Shown piece after piece: positions 56,621-64,000 of a DNA stretch of 64,000 bases; position 1 is the first letter of the stretch; every line of letters begins with the position of its first letter. Origin of the DNA: Buttiauxella selenatireducens (GTDB lineage: Bacteria > Pseudomonadota > Gammaproteobacteria > Enterobacterales > Enterobacteriaceae); the NCBI RefSeq assembly GCF_031432975.1, contig NZ_CP133838.1, positions 1,860,001-1,924,000 on the forward strand. The letters are read 5' to 3'. Under the pieces are notes generated by a model. That model was given only the letters and a program-made list of their open reading frames with translations. It had not been told where the DNA came from and ran no database searches. A program made the translations under genes and the position numbers.

Positions 56621-58162
56621 ATGAGCAAACTGTTTGCCGGAGCACAGAACCTGGGCAAATCGTTTATGTTACCGATTGCCGTTCTGCCTGCTGCGGGCCT
56701 GCTTCTGGGATTTGGCGGTGTTTTCACCAATCCAGTGACGATATCAACCTATCCGGTCCTGAACAGTGAATTCATTCAGGCAATATTCACCGTGATGAAA
56801 CTGTGCGGCAGCGTGGTCTTCGATAACCTGTCGTTGCTGTTTGCGGTGGGTATTGCTGTGGGGATGGCGCGTAGCGACAAAGGAACCGCGGGCCTGGCTG
56901 CAGTGCTGTGTTTTATCGTGATGAATAAAGCCATTAATGCCTCTTTACTGCTCTCAGGGACGCTGGCAACTGAAAATTTGGCTGCAGCCGGGCAGGCGAG
57001 CGTAATGGGTATTACCACGCTGCAAACCGGTGTCATGGGCGGCATCATGAGTGGTCTGCTGGCTTTCTGGGTGCAGAAGCGTTTTGGTAAAACAGAACTT
57101 CCCAACCTGCTGGCCTTTTTCAGTGGCTCCCGTCTCGTGCCGATTATGAGTTCGTTTTTCGCCATTTTCCTCGGTGTCGCGCTGTTCTGGGTATGGCCGC
57201 ATATCCAGTCAGGGATCACTCATCTCGGGTGGCTGGTTGAAAAAACCGGTTATATCGGGACGATGATCTACGGCATGATCCTTAAATGTCTGATTCCTCT
57301 CGGGCTTCATCACTTGTTCTATCTCCCGTTCTGGTTGACCAGTGTCGGAGGAGAGGCTGTGGTGAACGGTCATCTGGTGCAGGGAACGCAGAAAATCTTC
57401 TTTGCACAGTTAGCCGACCCCTCTGTGACGCACTACTACATCGGGGTGTCGCGCTTTATGGCGGGTCGCTTTGCTGATTTCATGTTTGGCCTGCCAGGGG
57501 CGGCACTGGCGATTTACCATTCGGCTCGCCCGGAAAACAAGAAAAAGGTCGCCAGCCTGATGCTCTCTGCGGCACTGACCGCTTTTGTCACCGGGATCAC
57601 TGAACCACTGGAATTTGCCTTTATGTTCTGTGCGCCATTGCTGTACGGCGTACACATCGTGCTGACCGGCGTTGCTTTCATGCTGACCCATATTCTGCAA
57701 ATCACCGTTGGGCAAACCTTCTCCGGTGGCTTGATCGACTTCCTGCTTTTCGGGGTGTTACAAGGCAATGCCAAAACCAACTGGTTGCTGATGTTACCGC
57801 TGGGTGCGGTGATGTTCTGCCTCTATTACTTCTCCTTCCGCTTCCTGATCAACTGGCGTCAGCTAAAAACACCGGGTCGTGATAATGAGAGCGAAGAAGA
57901 GGAGGCGGAAGCGCCCGTCAGCGGAAATGCGCGTGCGGCAGGGATCGTGCAGGCATTGGGTGGGCGGGACAATATTGTCGATGTGGACTGCTGTGCAACC
58001 CGACTGCGTATTACCGTCAAAAACCCACAACACGTCACGGTAGATGCCTTTAAACAACTGGGCAGTCGCGGAGCTTTCGTGCGGGGTGAAGGGGTGCAAG
58101 TGGTCTATGGCCCCCATGTCACACTGATTAAGAACGAAGTTGAAGAATTTATCGGTTCATAG
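56621..58162 (+). CDS. PTS sugar permease EIICB, glucose/N-acetylglucosamine family
   Basis: 513 residues. The EIIC part (to about 430) has about ten helices and the sugar-binding signature GITEPLEFAFMF, with SFMLPIAVLPAAGLLLGFGG at the start. A short acidic linker (NESEEEEAEAP) leads to the EIIB domain, whose phosphorylated cysteine is in CATRLRITV (Cys458). No EIIA domain is fused, so a shared EIIA (for example Crr) would be needed. It probably imports and phosphorylates an amino sugar or hexose released or desulfated by the neighbouring enzymes. First gene of a plus-strand operon. Confidence 0.9.
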   Translation: MSKLFAGAQNLGKSFMLPIAVLPAAGLLLGFGGVFTNPVTISTYPVLNSEFIQAIFTVMKLCGSVVFDNLSLLFAVGIAVGMARSDKGTAGLAAVLCFIVMNKAINASLLLSGTLATENLAAAGQASVMGITTLQTGVMGGIMSGLLAFWVQKRFGKTELPNLLAFFSGSRLVPIMSSFFAIFLGVALFWVWPHIQSGITHLGWLVEKTGYIGTMIYGMILKCLIPLGLHHLFYLPFWLTSVGGEAVVNGHLVQGTQKIFFAQLADPSVTHYYIGVSRFMAGRFADFMFGLPGAALAIYHSARPENKKKVASLMLSAALTAFVTGITEPLEFAFMFCAPLLYGVHIVLTGVAFMLTHILQITVGQTFSGGLIDFLLFGVLQGNAKTNWLLMLPLGAVMFCLYYFSFRFLINWRQLKTPGRDNESEEEEAEAPVSGNARAAGIVQALGGRDNIVDVDCCATRLRITVKNPQHVTVDAFKQLGSRGAFVRGEGVQVVYGPHVTLIKNEVEEFIGS

Positions 58163-58177
58163 AAGAAGAGAAGTCTA

Positions 58178-59938
58178 ATGAAAGCTGTAATGCTGATGTT
58201 TGATACGCTGACCCGTAATCACCTTGCCCCTTACGGCGGGGATGCGATTACGCCGAACTTTACCCGTTTGGCACGGGAATCGGCTCAGTTTGATAATTTC
58301 TATGTTGGCAGCATGCCTTGTATGCCAGCTCGCCGGGAATTACACACCGGTCGCTATAACTTTTTGCACCGTAGCTGGGGCCCGATTGAGCCGTTTGATT
58401 TTTCGACCTTCCAGGCGCTGCATCAGGCTGGTGTCCACACGCATATGGTGACGGATCACAAGCACTACTGGCGGGATGGTGGCGCAACTTACCATACCCG
58501 TTACTCCACGTTTGAATTTATCCGTGGCCAGGAAGGAGATTGCTGGAAAGGGCAGGTTGAAAAGCCCGCCATCAACTGGCAAGGGATGGAAGACGAAGAG
58601 ACGCTGCGCCGACGTAGCGGGCGAATGACTCAGGATCTGATCAACCGTGCCGCCATGCCGACTCAGGAAGAGCACTTTACGCATCGCACAGTCAGTGCCG
58701 GGCTGGAGTTTCTGGAAACCAACCAGCATCAGGACAACTGGTTCCTGCAAATCGAATGCTTTGATCCACATGAACCGTTCTTTGTGCCGGAAAAATACCT
58801 GGCCCAGTATGGCTGCACGGCAGAAGAGTTCGACGGTTGGGTGCCCTATTACTGTGGTGCGCCGGGCGGTAAGGATGACGAAAAAGTCAGGAATTTTTAC
58901 CAGGCCCTGGTCACCATGTGTGATGACTATCTTGGGCAGGTGATGGACAAGCTCAAAGCGCTGGATTTGTGGGAAGACACGTTGTTTATCGTCTGCACCG
59001 ACCACGGCTTTTTGCTAGGCGAACACCAGTGGTGGGGCAAAAACATCATGCCGGTGTATAACGAAATCGCTAATACCCCGTTTTTCATCCGCGATCCGCG
59101 CAGTAAAACACAAGGGGTTCGACGCAGTGCTCTGGCGCAAACTGTCGATATCCCGGCAACGTTGTTGGACTATTTTGACGTCCCACTCCCGTCTTCTATG
59201 ACCGGTAAACCGCTACGTCCGGCGGTGGAAAACGACACCCCCATCAGGGATCACGCGTTGTTCGGCTATTACGGTGGGCATATTAATATCACCGACGGTG
59301 AATATGTTTACATGCGTTGCCCGCGTGAAGAAGGCAAGGGGAATCTGTTCGAATACACCCTGATGCCTACGCGAATTGACAGCATGTTTAGCGTCAGGGA
59401 TTTGAAAGACATCCGCATTCATCCGGGGTTTGATTTTACCCAGGGCGCACAGGTGATGCAGATCCCGGCCTCGTTTGGTTATCTGAACCCGTGGCGCTTC
59501 GGCGATAAACTGTTTGATCTGAAATCCGATCCCGGTCAGATGCAACCGTTGCATGACAGTGAACGCGCATTTCACTACGCCCTGGCGATGAAAGGACTGA
59601 TGCAGATCCACGACGCTCCGCCAGAACTCTATACCCGTTTTGAACTGGATTCGTTGACGCGAGAAGGCGAACAGGCGTTTGCCGAACGCTGGGCCCGACA
59701 TAACACCTGGACAGAAGGAAACTATCGCTGTGCAGACCATGGCGTAGAAGAGGCGCTGCGTTTTGTGCTGAGTGCGGCACGGGAACAGGGGCTTTCTCAG
59801 GACGCAGTACTCGGGCATTTACCGCCAGGCCATACGCTGACGGAAATCGATATCTTCACGCTGATAGATGCTTGCTTCAGCGGCGATAAACATAAAGCGC
59901 TGGTCTATCAGTCTCGCCTGTTGCTGAGAACGGAGTAA
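58178..59938 (+). CDS. type I sulfatase (Cys-type), YidJ-related
   Basis: 586 residues, no signal peptide, so cytosolic. The sulfatase signature C-x-P-x-R is C48-M-P-A-R52 (SMPCMPARRELHTGR), the Cys that anSME converts to formylglycine. Metal ligands are near MFDTLTRNHLAPYG and in VCTDHGFLLGEHQWWGKNIM. Being intracellular, it would remove sulfate from a sugar after PTS entry. It starts 15 bases after the PTS stop. It resembles E. coli YidJ in size and context with a YidF-like maturase and YidG/YidH-like proteins. The sugar substrate is not visible. Confidence 0.88.
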   Translation: MKAVMLMFDTLTRNHLAPYGGDAITPNFTRLARESAQFDNFYVGSMPCMPARRELHTGRYNFLHRSWGPIEPFDFSTFQALHQAGVHTHMVTDHKHYWRDGGATYHTRYSTFEFIRGQEGDCWKGQVEKPAINWQGMEDEETLRRRSGRMTQDLINRAAMPTQEEHFTHRTVSAGLEFLETNQHQDNWFLQIECFDPHEPFFVPEKYLAQYGCTAEEFDGWVPYYCGAPGGKDDEKVRNFYQALVTMCDDYLGQVMDKLKALDLWEDTLFIVCTDHGFLLGEHQWWGKNIMPVYNEIANTPFFIRDPRSKTQGVRRSALAQTVDIPATLLDYFDVPLPSSMTGKPLRPAVENDTPIRDHALFGYYGGHINITDGEYVYMRCPREEGKGNLFEYTLMPTRIDSMFSVRDLKDIRIHPGFDFTQGAQVMQIPASFGYLNPWRFGDKLFDLKSDPGQMQPLHDSERAFHYALAMKGLMQIHDAPPELYTRFELDSLTREGEQAFAERWARHNTWTEGNYRCADHGVEEALRFVLSAAREQGLSQDAVLGHLPPGHTLTEIDIFTLIDACFSGDKHKALVYQSRLLLRTE

Positions 59939-59940
59939 CT

Positions 59941-60807
59941 ATGACGGTCTGGCGTCTGGAAAATGAGCGGTTTCAGGTTGAAATAAGCGAAACGGGTGGC
60001 GAGATTTCTCATATTCGAGACAAACGAGAGAGTCGGGAGTGGATGTGGCAACCTCGCGCAGATGTCTGGAATAACTCGGCCACGCAACTGTTCCCGGTTG
60101 TGGGACGGTTGATCCACGAGGGTGTGTGGAGCGAGGGGCAATTTTTGCCGTTACCAGCCCATGGCTTTCTCCGTCGCCAGCCGTTTCACCGCATTAACAA
60201 CAACAGCGACCAGCTTGTACTTGAAGCCAGATCCACACCAGAAACGTGGGCTGCCTGGCCGTGGAAATGGCGGGTGCAGGTGCACATTACGCTGCATGAC
60301 GAGGGGCTAACGTTCAGCCAACACATTTTCAATGATGATACCCGTCCCTTTAGGTATTCCGTTGGCTGGCATCCTGGTTTTGCGCTGCCGCTGGCAACTG
60401 AAACGGGATGGTGGGTCGATTTTGGGGAAGAGGGGGTTAATGGACCCTTTCCGACCCGCGAGCGGACGCTGGAAATCAAGGATGCTACGCCGCTAACCAC
60501 GCAGTTTCCCCTGACGAGCGAGGCTTTTCAGGCTGGCGCGGTCTATTTTGGCGGCAGCCAGCAGCGGCAAATTCATATTCGCAGGCCTGATGGCGTGACC
60601 GTACTGACGATGGAAACCGGGGCTCATGACTGGCTGGCGCTGTGGGGAGTGCCGGGGGAAGATCTTCTGTGTATCGAACCGTTGGCCGGAACAACCGACG
60701 CCCCTGATTTTGATGGACAAATCCAGCATAAGCGGGGGTTCCGGCAACTGATGCCAGGCAACAAGCAGACGTTTGACGTCAGATTGCGGTTTGCGATGGA
60801 CGCGTGA
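59941..60807 (+). CDS. aldose 1-epimerase-like (galactose mutarotase superfamily)
   Basis: 288 residues of the GalM/LacX-type beta-sandwich. Conserved parts include FPVVGRLIHEGVW, GFLRRQPFH (substrate His), VGWHPGFALP (second His) and a C-terminal catalytic Glu in LLCIEPLAGTTDAPDF. It probably interconverts sugar anomers produced in this pathway. It begins two bases after the sulfatase stop, so translation is likely coupled. Confidence 0.88.
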   Translation: MTVWRLENERFQVEISETGGEISHIRDKRESREWMWQPRADVWNNSATQLFPVVGRLIHEGVWSEGQFLPLPAHGFLRRQPFHRINNNSDQLVLEARSTPETWAAWPWKWRVQVHITLHDEGLTFSQHIFNDDTRPFRYSVGWHPGFALPLATETGWWVDFGEEGVNGPFPTRERTLEIKDATPLTTQFPLTSEAFQAGAVYFGGSQQRQIHIRRPDGVTVLTMETGAHDWLALWGVPGEDLLCIEPLAGTTDAPDFDGQIQHKRGFRQLMPGNKQTFDVRLRFAMDA

Positions 60808-60862
60808 GCGGAGGAGCGCCAGAATACAACCTGCCATTATCGCAGGGGAGCAGAGCACAGTT

Positions 60863-61744
60863 ATGAGTGTTAACCGGGAAAACGTACGGGTGTACATCAG
60901 CAATATTCTGGGGGGGCTGGGTGAAACAGACCGGCACATTGCAGAGTTTATTCTGCAACAGCCAGCTAAAGTCGCCCAGATGCCAGTGCGAAAATTGGCG
61001 GAAACAGTGCAACTTAGTGAAGCGACCATCGTCCGTTTTTGCAAAAAGATTGGCTACACAGGTTTGCTGGAGCTGAAAGCTGCACTGAAACGCGAGTTGC
61101 TGGAGGAAAGCGACCTGCTTTTACCTTCATCGCCGGATATTTTTTTAGATGACACGCGTAATGATGTCGCACAGAAAATTGCCCTGACGGTGGATACCAC
61201 CATGAAGGAGACCATCGGGCTGCTCGACATGAAAGTGGTCAAACCGGTTGTGGAGCGTTTTTTGCGGGCAAACCGGGTGCTGTTTGTGGGATTTGGCGCA
61301 TCGGGACTGTCTGCAATGGAAGCGCGCGACAAAATGAACCGCCAGGGCATCGACTCTGAAGCATATACCGACCGTTTTACCATGACGTTGAAACTGGCCA
61401 ACCTGAAACCCACTGACCTCGTCGTGGCCTTTTCCCATTCCGGCGAGACACCAGAAGTGGTGAATGCATTCAGGCTGGCTAAAAAGGCAGGCGCGGAATG
61501 TCTTGCTATTACCCACAGTCCGCAGTCGCCACTGACGGAGCTTGCGGATAGCTGGTTGCTGACCTGTGGGAGCGCAGGACCTTACCAGGGGGACTCTATT
61601 GCCACACGTATTTCGCAACTGTTCATCATCGAGTTTTTGTGCACTGAAGTGACCAGACATAACCTGCGCGACAGTGTATCAACAGGGCTATCGATTAAAG
61701 AATTACTGATAAAAGAAAGGATTAAGCATGAATCGACAGGATAG
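60863..61744 (+). CDS. RpiR/MurR-family transcription regulator
   Basis: 293 residues from ATG 60863 (MSVNRENVRVYISNILGGLG); the frame opens earlier but inside the epimerase end. The N-terminal helix-turn-helix reads VRKLAETVQLSEATIVRFCK; the C-terminal SIS domain has VLFVGFGASGLSAMEARDKM and VVAFSHSGETPEVVNAFRLA, which bind phosphosugars. Members repress or activate sugar operons according to a phosphosugar signal, here probably the desulfated or sulfated product. Candidate operators are the two GAAAT-N4-ATTTC repeats before the PTS gene. Confidence 0.9.
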   Translation: MSVNRENVRVYISNILGGLGETDRHIAEFILQQPAKVAQMPVRKLAETVQLSEATIVRFCKKIGYTGLLELKAALKRELLEESDLLLPSSPDIFLDDTRNDVAQKIALTVDTTMKETIGLLDMKVVKPVVERFLRANRVLFVGFGASGLSAMEARDKMNRQGIDSEAYTDRFTMTLKLANLKPTDLVVAFSHSGETPEVVNAFRLAKKAGAECLAITHSPQSPLTELADSWLLTCGSAGPYQGDSIATRISQLFIIEFLCTEVTRHNLRDSVSTGLSIKELLIKERIKHESTG

Positions 61745-62117
61745 TTTTCCATCCTCTCAGCCTCGGGGTAAATGGTGGCTTGCGGGAAAAATGCCGGATT
61801 ACCGATTCACTCTGGCCAATGAAAGAACGTTTCTGGCCTGGATACGTACTGCGCTGGCGCTGATGGCGGGAGCGGTGGGGATTGAGCAATTTTCACCTCA
61901 ACTTTCGTCTGATGCACTCCGAATGACGCTCTCTTTATTACTCCTGAGCGCCGCTTCCTGTATGGGGTTTATCGCCTGGCGGCGCTGGCGTAAAAATGAA
62001 TATGCTATGCGACTGGAGCGTGATCTGCCCTACACCCGAACACTGGTGGTGCTGGCCGGATTTATGTTCATCATCGCGGTATTGCTTGCGGTATTACTCT
62101 GGCAGGGACAGGCATAA
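61728..62117 (+). CDS. yidH: DUF202 membrane protein, YidH-like
   Basis: 129 residues with three hydrophobic helices and the DUF202 signature PDYRFTLANERTFLAWIRTA. The ending NEYAMRLERDLPYTRTLVVL is like E. coli YidH. The start lies inside the end of the RpiR gene (17-base overlap), showing co-transcription. The function is unknown; the pair YidG/YidH travels with yidF/yidJ-type sulfatase genes in E. coli. The N-terminus is about 15 residues longer than YidH. Confidence 0.85.
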   Translation: MNRQDSFPSSQPRGKWWLAGKMPDYRFTLANERTFLAWIRTALALMAGAVGIEQFSPQLSSDALRMTLSLLLLSAASCMGFIAWRRWRKNEYAMRLERDLPYTRTLVVLAGFMFIIAVLLAVLLWQGQA

Positions 62118-62407
62118 TGAGCAGAGACCCCGGATTACAACCTGAACGGACCCAATTGTCCTGGCACAGAACGGGATGGTCGATGTTGTTGCCAGGGTTG
62201 CTATGTCTGCGTGGCTGGACGCATTCTGGAGACATCTTTTACATGATGGGGGGGATGTTGTTATTAAGCGGTTCTTTAGCGATGTTTTGCGGTTTGGTTC
62301 AGCGTCGGCATTACATTGTGTCCTTCACTGTGGTGGCAACGGGCATATTGCTTTTGCTAATGATTGTTTTGAAAATCAAGATATTGTTTCCCATCATAAC
62401 GGTGTAA
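62117..62407 (+). CDS. yidG: DUF202 membrane protein, YidG-like
   Basis: 96 residues: DPGLQPERTQLSWHRTGWSM resembles the YidG/DUF202 signature (LQPERTxLAWxRT), with three hydrophobic helices after it (SMLLPGLLCLRGWTH, FYMMGGMLLLSGSLAMFCGL, FTVVATGILLLLMIVLKI). Shares one base with the yidH-like stop. Slightly shorter than E. coli YidG. It closes the operon. Role unknown. Confidence 0.83.
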   Translation: MSRDPGLQPERTQLSWHRTGWSMLLPGLLCLRGWTHSGDIFYMMGGMLLLSGSLAMFCGLVQRRHYIVSFTVVATGILLLLMIVLKIKILFPIITV

Positions 62408-62544
62408 TGGGAAGGCCAGGGAAAGGATTGCTAGTCAACCTGTTTCAGGTAACTGCACGGTATTTTATAGGTTATCTCTGTAGACCCTCTAACCCCCAGA
62501 CAAATCACTTTCTAAAATGTTTGTCCGGAGGAAGTCAATCACGA

Positions 62545-62940
62545 CTAGCCGAACAATTTACCCTTTAACATACTTAATCCGGTTGAGACTAAGTCATTAT
62601 TTTCATCCAGATGACCATTCGGAGAGAGGCCATCAACAATTTTTGGCAAATACTCTGCGATTAATCCTGATGCACTCTGCGCATCAATCCCTAACTTTGT
62701 TGCCAGTCCAGCAATCACTGGGGAGCCCAATATCGAAGCAATTTGTTCGGAAGAAATAGGCAGGTTGTTGCCACTGCTGACCCAAGAATCAACGATGCCA
62801 CTTAGCCCAGACTGGCGGAATTTTTCCAGCAATCCAGAAATCCCACCCTCTTGCTGACACCATGAAAATATCTCCTGATATGCGCCCATATTTTCACCCA
62901 GGTTGCCAGACATACCTGCCATTTGTTCAAATAAACTCAC
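62545..62940 (-). CDS. YidB-like DUF937 protein
   Basis: 131 residues of the DUF937/YidB family: SWCQQEGGISGLLEKFRQSG then LSGIVDSWVSSGNNLPISSE and QIASILGSPVIAGLATKLGI, EYLPKIVDGLSPNGHLDE. YidB proteins are small cytosolic and of unknown role. This is not at the usual yidB place near gyrB, so it is a second copy or a moved gene. It is followed in transcription order after a Kbp-like gene, with an ~85-base gap. Confidence 0.88.
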   Translation of the reverse strand: MSLFEQMAGMSGNLGENMGAYQEIFSWCQQEGGISGLLEKFRQSGLSGIVDSWVSSGNNLPISSEQIASILGSPVIAGLATKLGIDAQSASGLIAEYLPKIVDGLSPNGHLDENNDLVSTGLSMLKGKLFG

Positions 62941-63025
62941 GACATTACTCCTTGTTTGTATTAATTTATTTCACTATAGAAAATCCTCATTCTTGATGAA
63001 AGCAATGAGGAGGTGAAGTGTATTT

Positions 63026-63469
63026 TTATGGGATGATTAGAGTCTGACCCACATAAATTTTGTTTGGATCTTTCAGCATCGGCTTATTGGCTTCAAATAT
63101 ACGTTGATATTCATTGGGTGTTCCATATTCAGTTTTTGAAATAGAACTTAACGTATCACCTGATTTTACGGTGTAATAGCGGCTTTCAGTCCCCGACGAC
63201 GCTGCTGAAATATTATCGTTAACTTGACTAATACCAGCAACGTTACCGATGGCGACCAGAATTTTTTCTTTAGCTTCCTGTGATAAACCCTCACCATCAA
63301 CTGTGGCTGTGCCATCTTCGGCAACCTGGACTGCCACGTTTTCTGCACCAGGGATCCCTAATCCTTTGATATGGTCTTGCAGATTCGTGCCGAGTTCATC
63401 GCTATTTTTTCCTGCTACAGAATCCCATAATTTGACGCCAGCTTCAGTTACAAAACTAAACAGACCCAT
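63026..63469 (-). CDS. Kbp (YgaU)-like protein, BON plus LysM domains
   Basis: 147 residues. N-terminal BON domain at about 25-90 ([40 protein letters not shown]) and LysM at about 97-147 ([20 protein letters not shown], ending VGQTLIIP). The arrangement and length match E. coli Kbp (149), a cytosolic K+-binding protein. The usual ygaU locus is elsewhere, so this is a likely paralogue. A potassium or osmotic role is inferred only by family. Confidence 0.9.
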   Translation of the reverse strand: MGLFSFVTEAGVKLWDSVAGKNSDELGTNLQDHIKGLGIPGAENVAVQVAEDGTATVDGEGLSQEAKEKILVAIGNVAGISQVNDNISAASSGTESRYYTVKSGDTLSSISKTEYGTPNEYQRIFEANKPMLKDPNKIYVGQTLIIP

Positions 63470-63819
63470 TTCATTATTCCTTTGTGTTGAATAAAAATAT
63501 AATAAATAACGGCAAAAACTCAGAGTTATTAATTATAGATCACTGGAAGTCATTAATTCCTGGGCTTTTACAAGATTTAGTATTTTCCAGAATTTACTTG
63601 GAGGCTAGCTCTGGATTTAAAATGGCAACCAAAATGTCATTTTTAGTGAGCCTGGCAGGGTTACTACTTGCTCTGATTCGCAAAGGACAATATCAGCATT
63701 CGGCTATAGCGCGTTTATCGGCAGCGGACGATTTTGTCGATTGGCTGCCTGAAAAACAGGCAGCGCAATTTCTTCCGGTTCGCTGTTGTTAATGCGACAG
63801 GCCCATTAAGAATGAAAAC
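63470..63819. other. spacer between the Kbp-like gene and the autotransporter
   Basis: About 350 bases. Hairpin CTGCCTG/CAGGCAG with an AAAAA loop at 63748-63766, positioned to act near the end of the autotransporter transcript. A plus-strand open frame 63484-63792 lacks a ribosome site and recognisable content. Promoter of the Kbp-like gene is expected in the left part. Confidence 0.5.
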
Positions 63820-64000
63820 TCAGAAGTTAATTCTGAATCCTACATTCCCGCCAATGGGAGATTTAATATTATTCCCGTCCACATACTGTGCTTCTGCATA
63901 GACTTTGGCATTGGGGGTCAGTTGAGCGGAAATCCCTGCCCCCACTTCTGTCCGATTGCCCGGTAACTCACTGTCAAGGCGATAACCGTTAACCCGGACA
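63820..64000 (-). CDS. autotransporter beta-barrel, C-terminus only (runs off the window)
   Basis: The last 59 codons of a minus-strand gene: VRVNGYRLDSELPGNRTEVG, then AGISAQLTPNAKVYAEAQYV and the end SPIGGNVGFRINF followed by TGA. The alternating hydrophobic pattern and the terminal Phe are those of type Va autotransporter barrels; AQLTPNAKVYAEAQYV and GGNVGFRINF are especially typical. The passenger domain lies outside the window. Confidence 0.88.
   Translation of the reverse strand, partial: VRVNGYRLDSELPGNRTEVGAGISAQLTPNAKVYAEAQYVDGNNIKSPIGGNVGFRINF

Noticed and set aside
63484..63792. 102-codon plus-strand frame between the Kbp-like gene and the autotransporter
   Set aside because: Non-ATG start without a ribosome site, low-quality composition in its first half and no family resemblance.
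1..64000. CRISPR array, rRNA operon or complete prophage
   Set aside because: No regularly spaced direct repeats, rRNA sequence, or phage structural or integrase genes were seen.

Overview
The window is a chromosomal segment from a motile member of the Enterobacteriaceae. Gene order and protein sequences follow the Escherichia coli/Salmonella flagellar region III closely: sdiA-uvrY-uvrC-pgsA, fliAZ-tcyJ-dcyD-tcyLN, fliC, fliDST, amyA, yedDEF, fliE, fliF-K, fliL-R, rcsA, dsrB, the sRNA DsrA, yedP, dgcQ, yodC, yedI, yedA, vsr, dcm, yedJ, a porin and mtfA. Many proteins differ in detail from E. coli and Salmonella (for example an 800-bp insertion between fliI and fliJ, and a glycosyltransferase between fliC and fliA), so I do not name a genus.

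Layout. (1) 1-6000: the start of a LysR regulator divergent from a redox gene set (alcohol dehydrogenase-like, NfsB-like nitroreductase, ABM monooxygenase), then a Fur-box-preceded ferric ABC transporter and a tRNA-Asn gene. (2) 6-18 kb: mtfA, an OmpS1/OmpC-type porin behind a long AT-rich leader, drpB-like, yedJ, dcm and a frameshifted vsr, yedA, yedI, yodC, dgcQ, yedP, DsrA, yodD, dsrB, rcsA. (3) 18.9-31 kb: the export, switch and basal-body genes fliRQPONMLK, fliJ-fliF and divergent fliE. A ~640-bp nested palindrome sits between fliJ and fliI. (4) 31-41 kb: two hexapeptide acetyltransferases of foreign look, yedFED, amyA, fliTSD and fliC, with two clear sigma-28 promoters in the fliD/fliC divergent region. 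(5) 41-54.8 kb: a 1157-residue multi-domain glycosyltransferase probably acting on flagellin or another surface glycan, fliAZ, the cystine-uptake genes with an ERIC inside the cluster, sdiA, yecF, uvrY-uvrC, pgsA. (6) 54.9-64 kb: a partial copy of the tRNA-Asn 3' end marks a junction, after which come a sulfatase, its radical-SAM maturase, a PTS permease, an epimerase, an RpiR regulator, two DUF202 proteins, a YidB-like and a Kbp-like protein, and the C-terminus of an autotransporter.

How the genes fit together. The core is one flagellar regulon: FliA reads the fliC and fliD promoters, FliZ and RcsA link motility to other surface programmes, and DsrA ties to RpoS and H-NS control. Accessory pieces (glycosyltransferase, acetyltransferases, sulfatase locus) look like lineage-specific surface and carbohydrate functions added at the edges of conserved blocks. 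The most unusual object is the giant symmetric palindrome at 24993-25628, which has no convincing protein gene, disrupts the usually tight fliI-fliJ junction and shows compensatory stem changes between its two halves.
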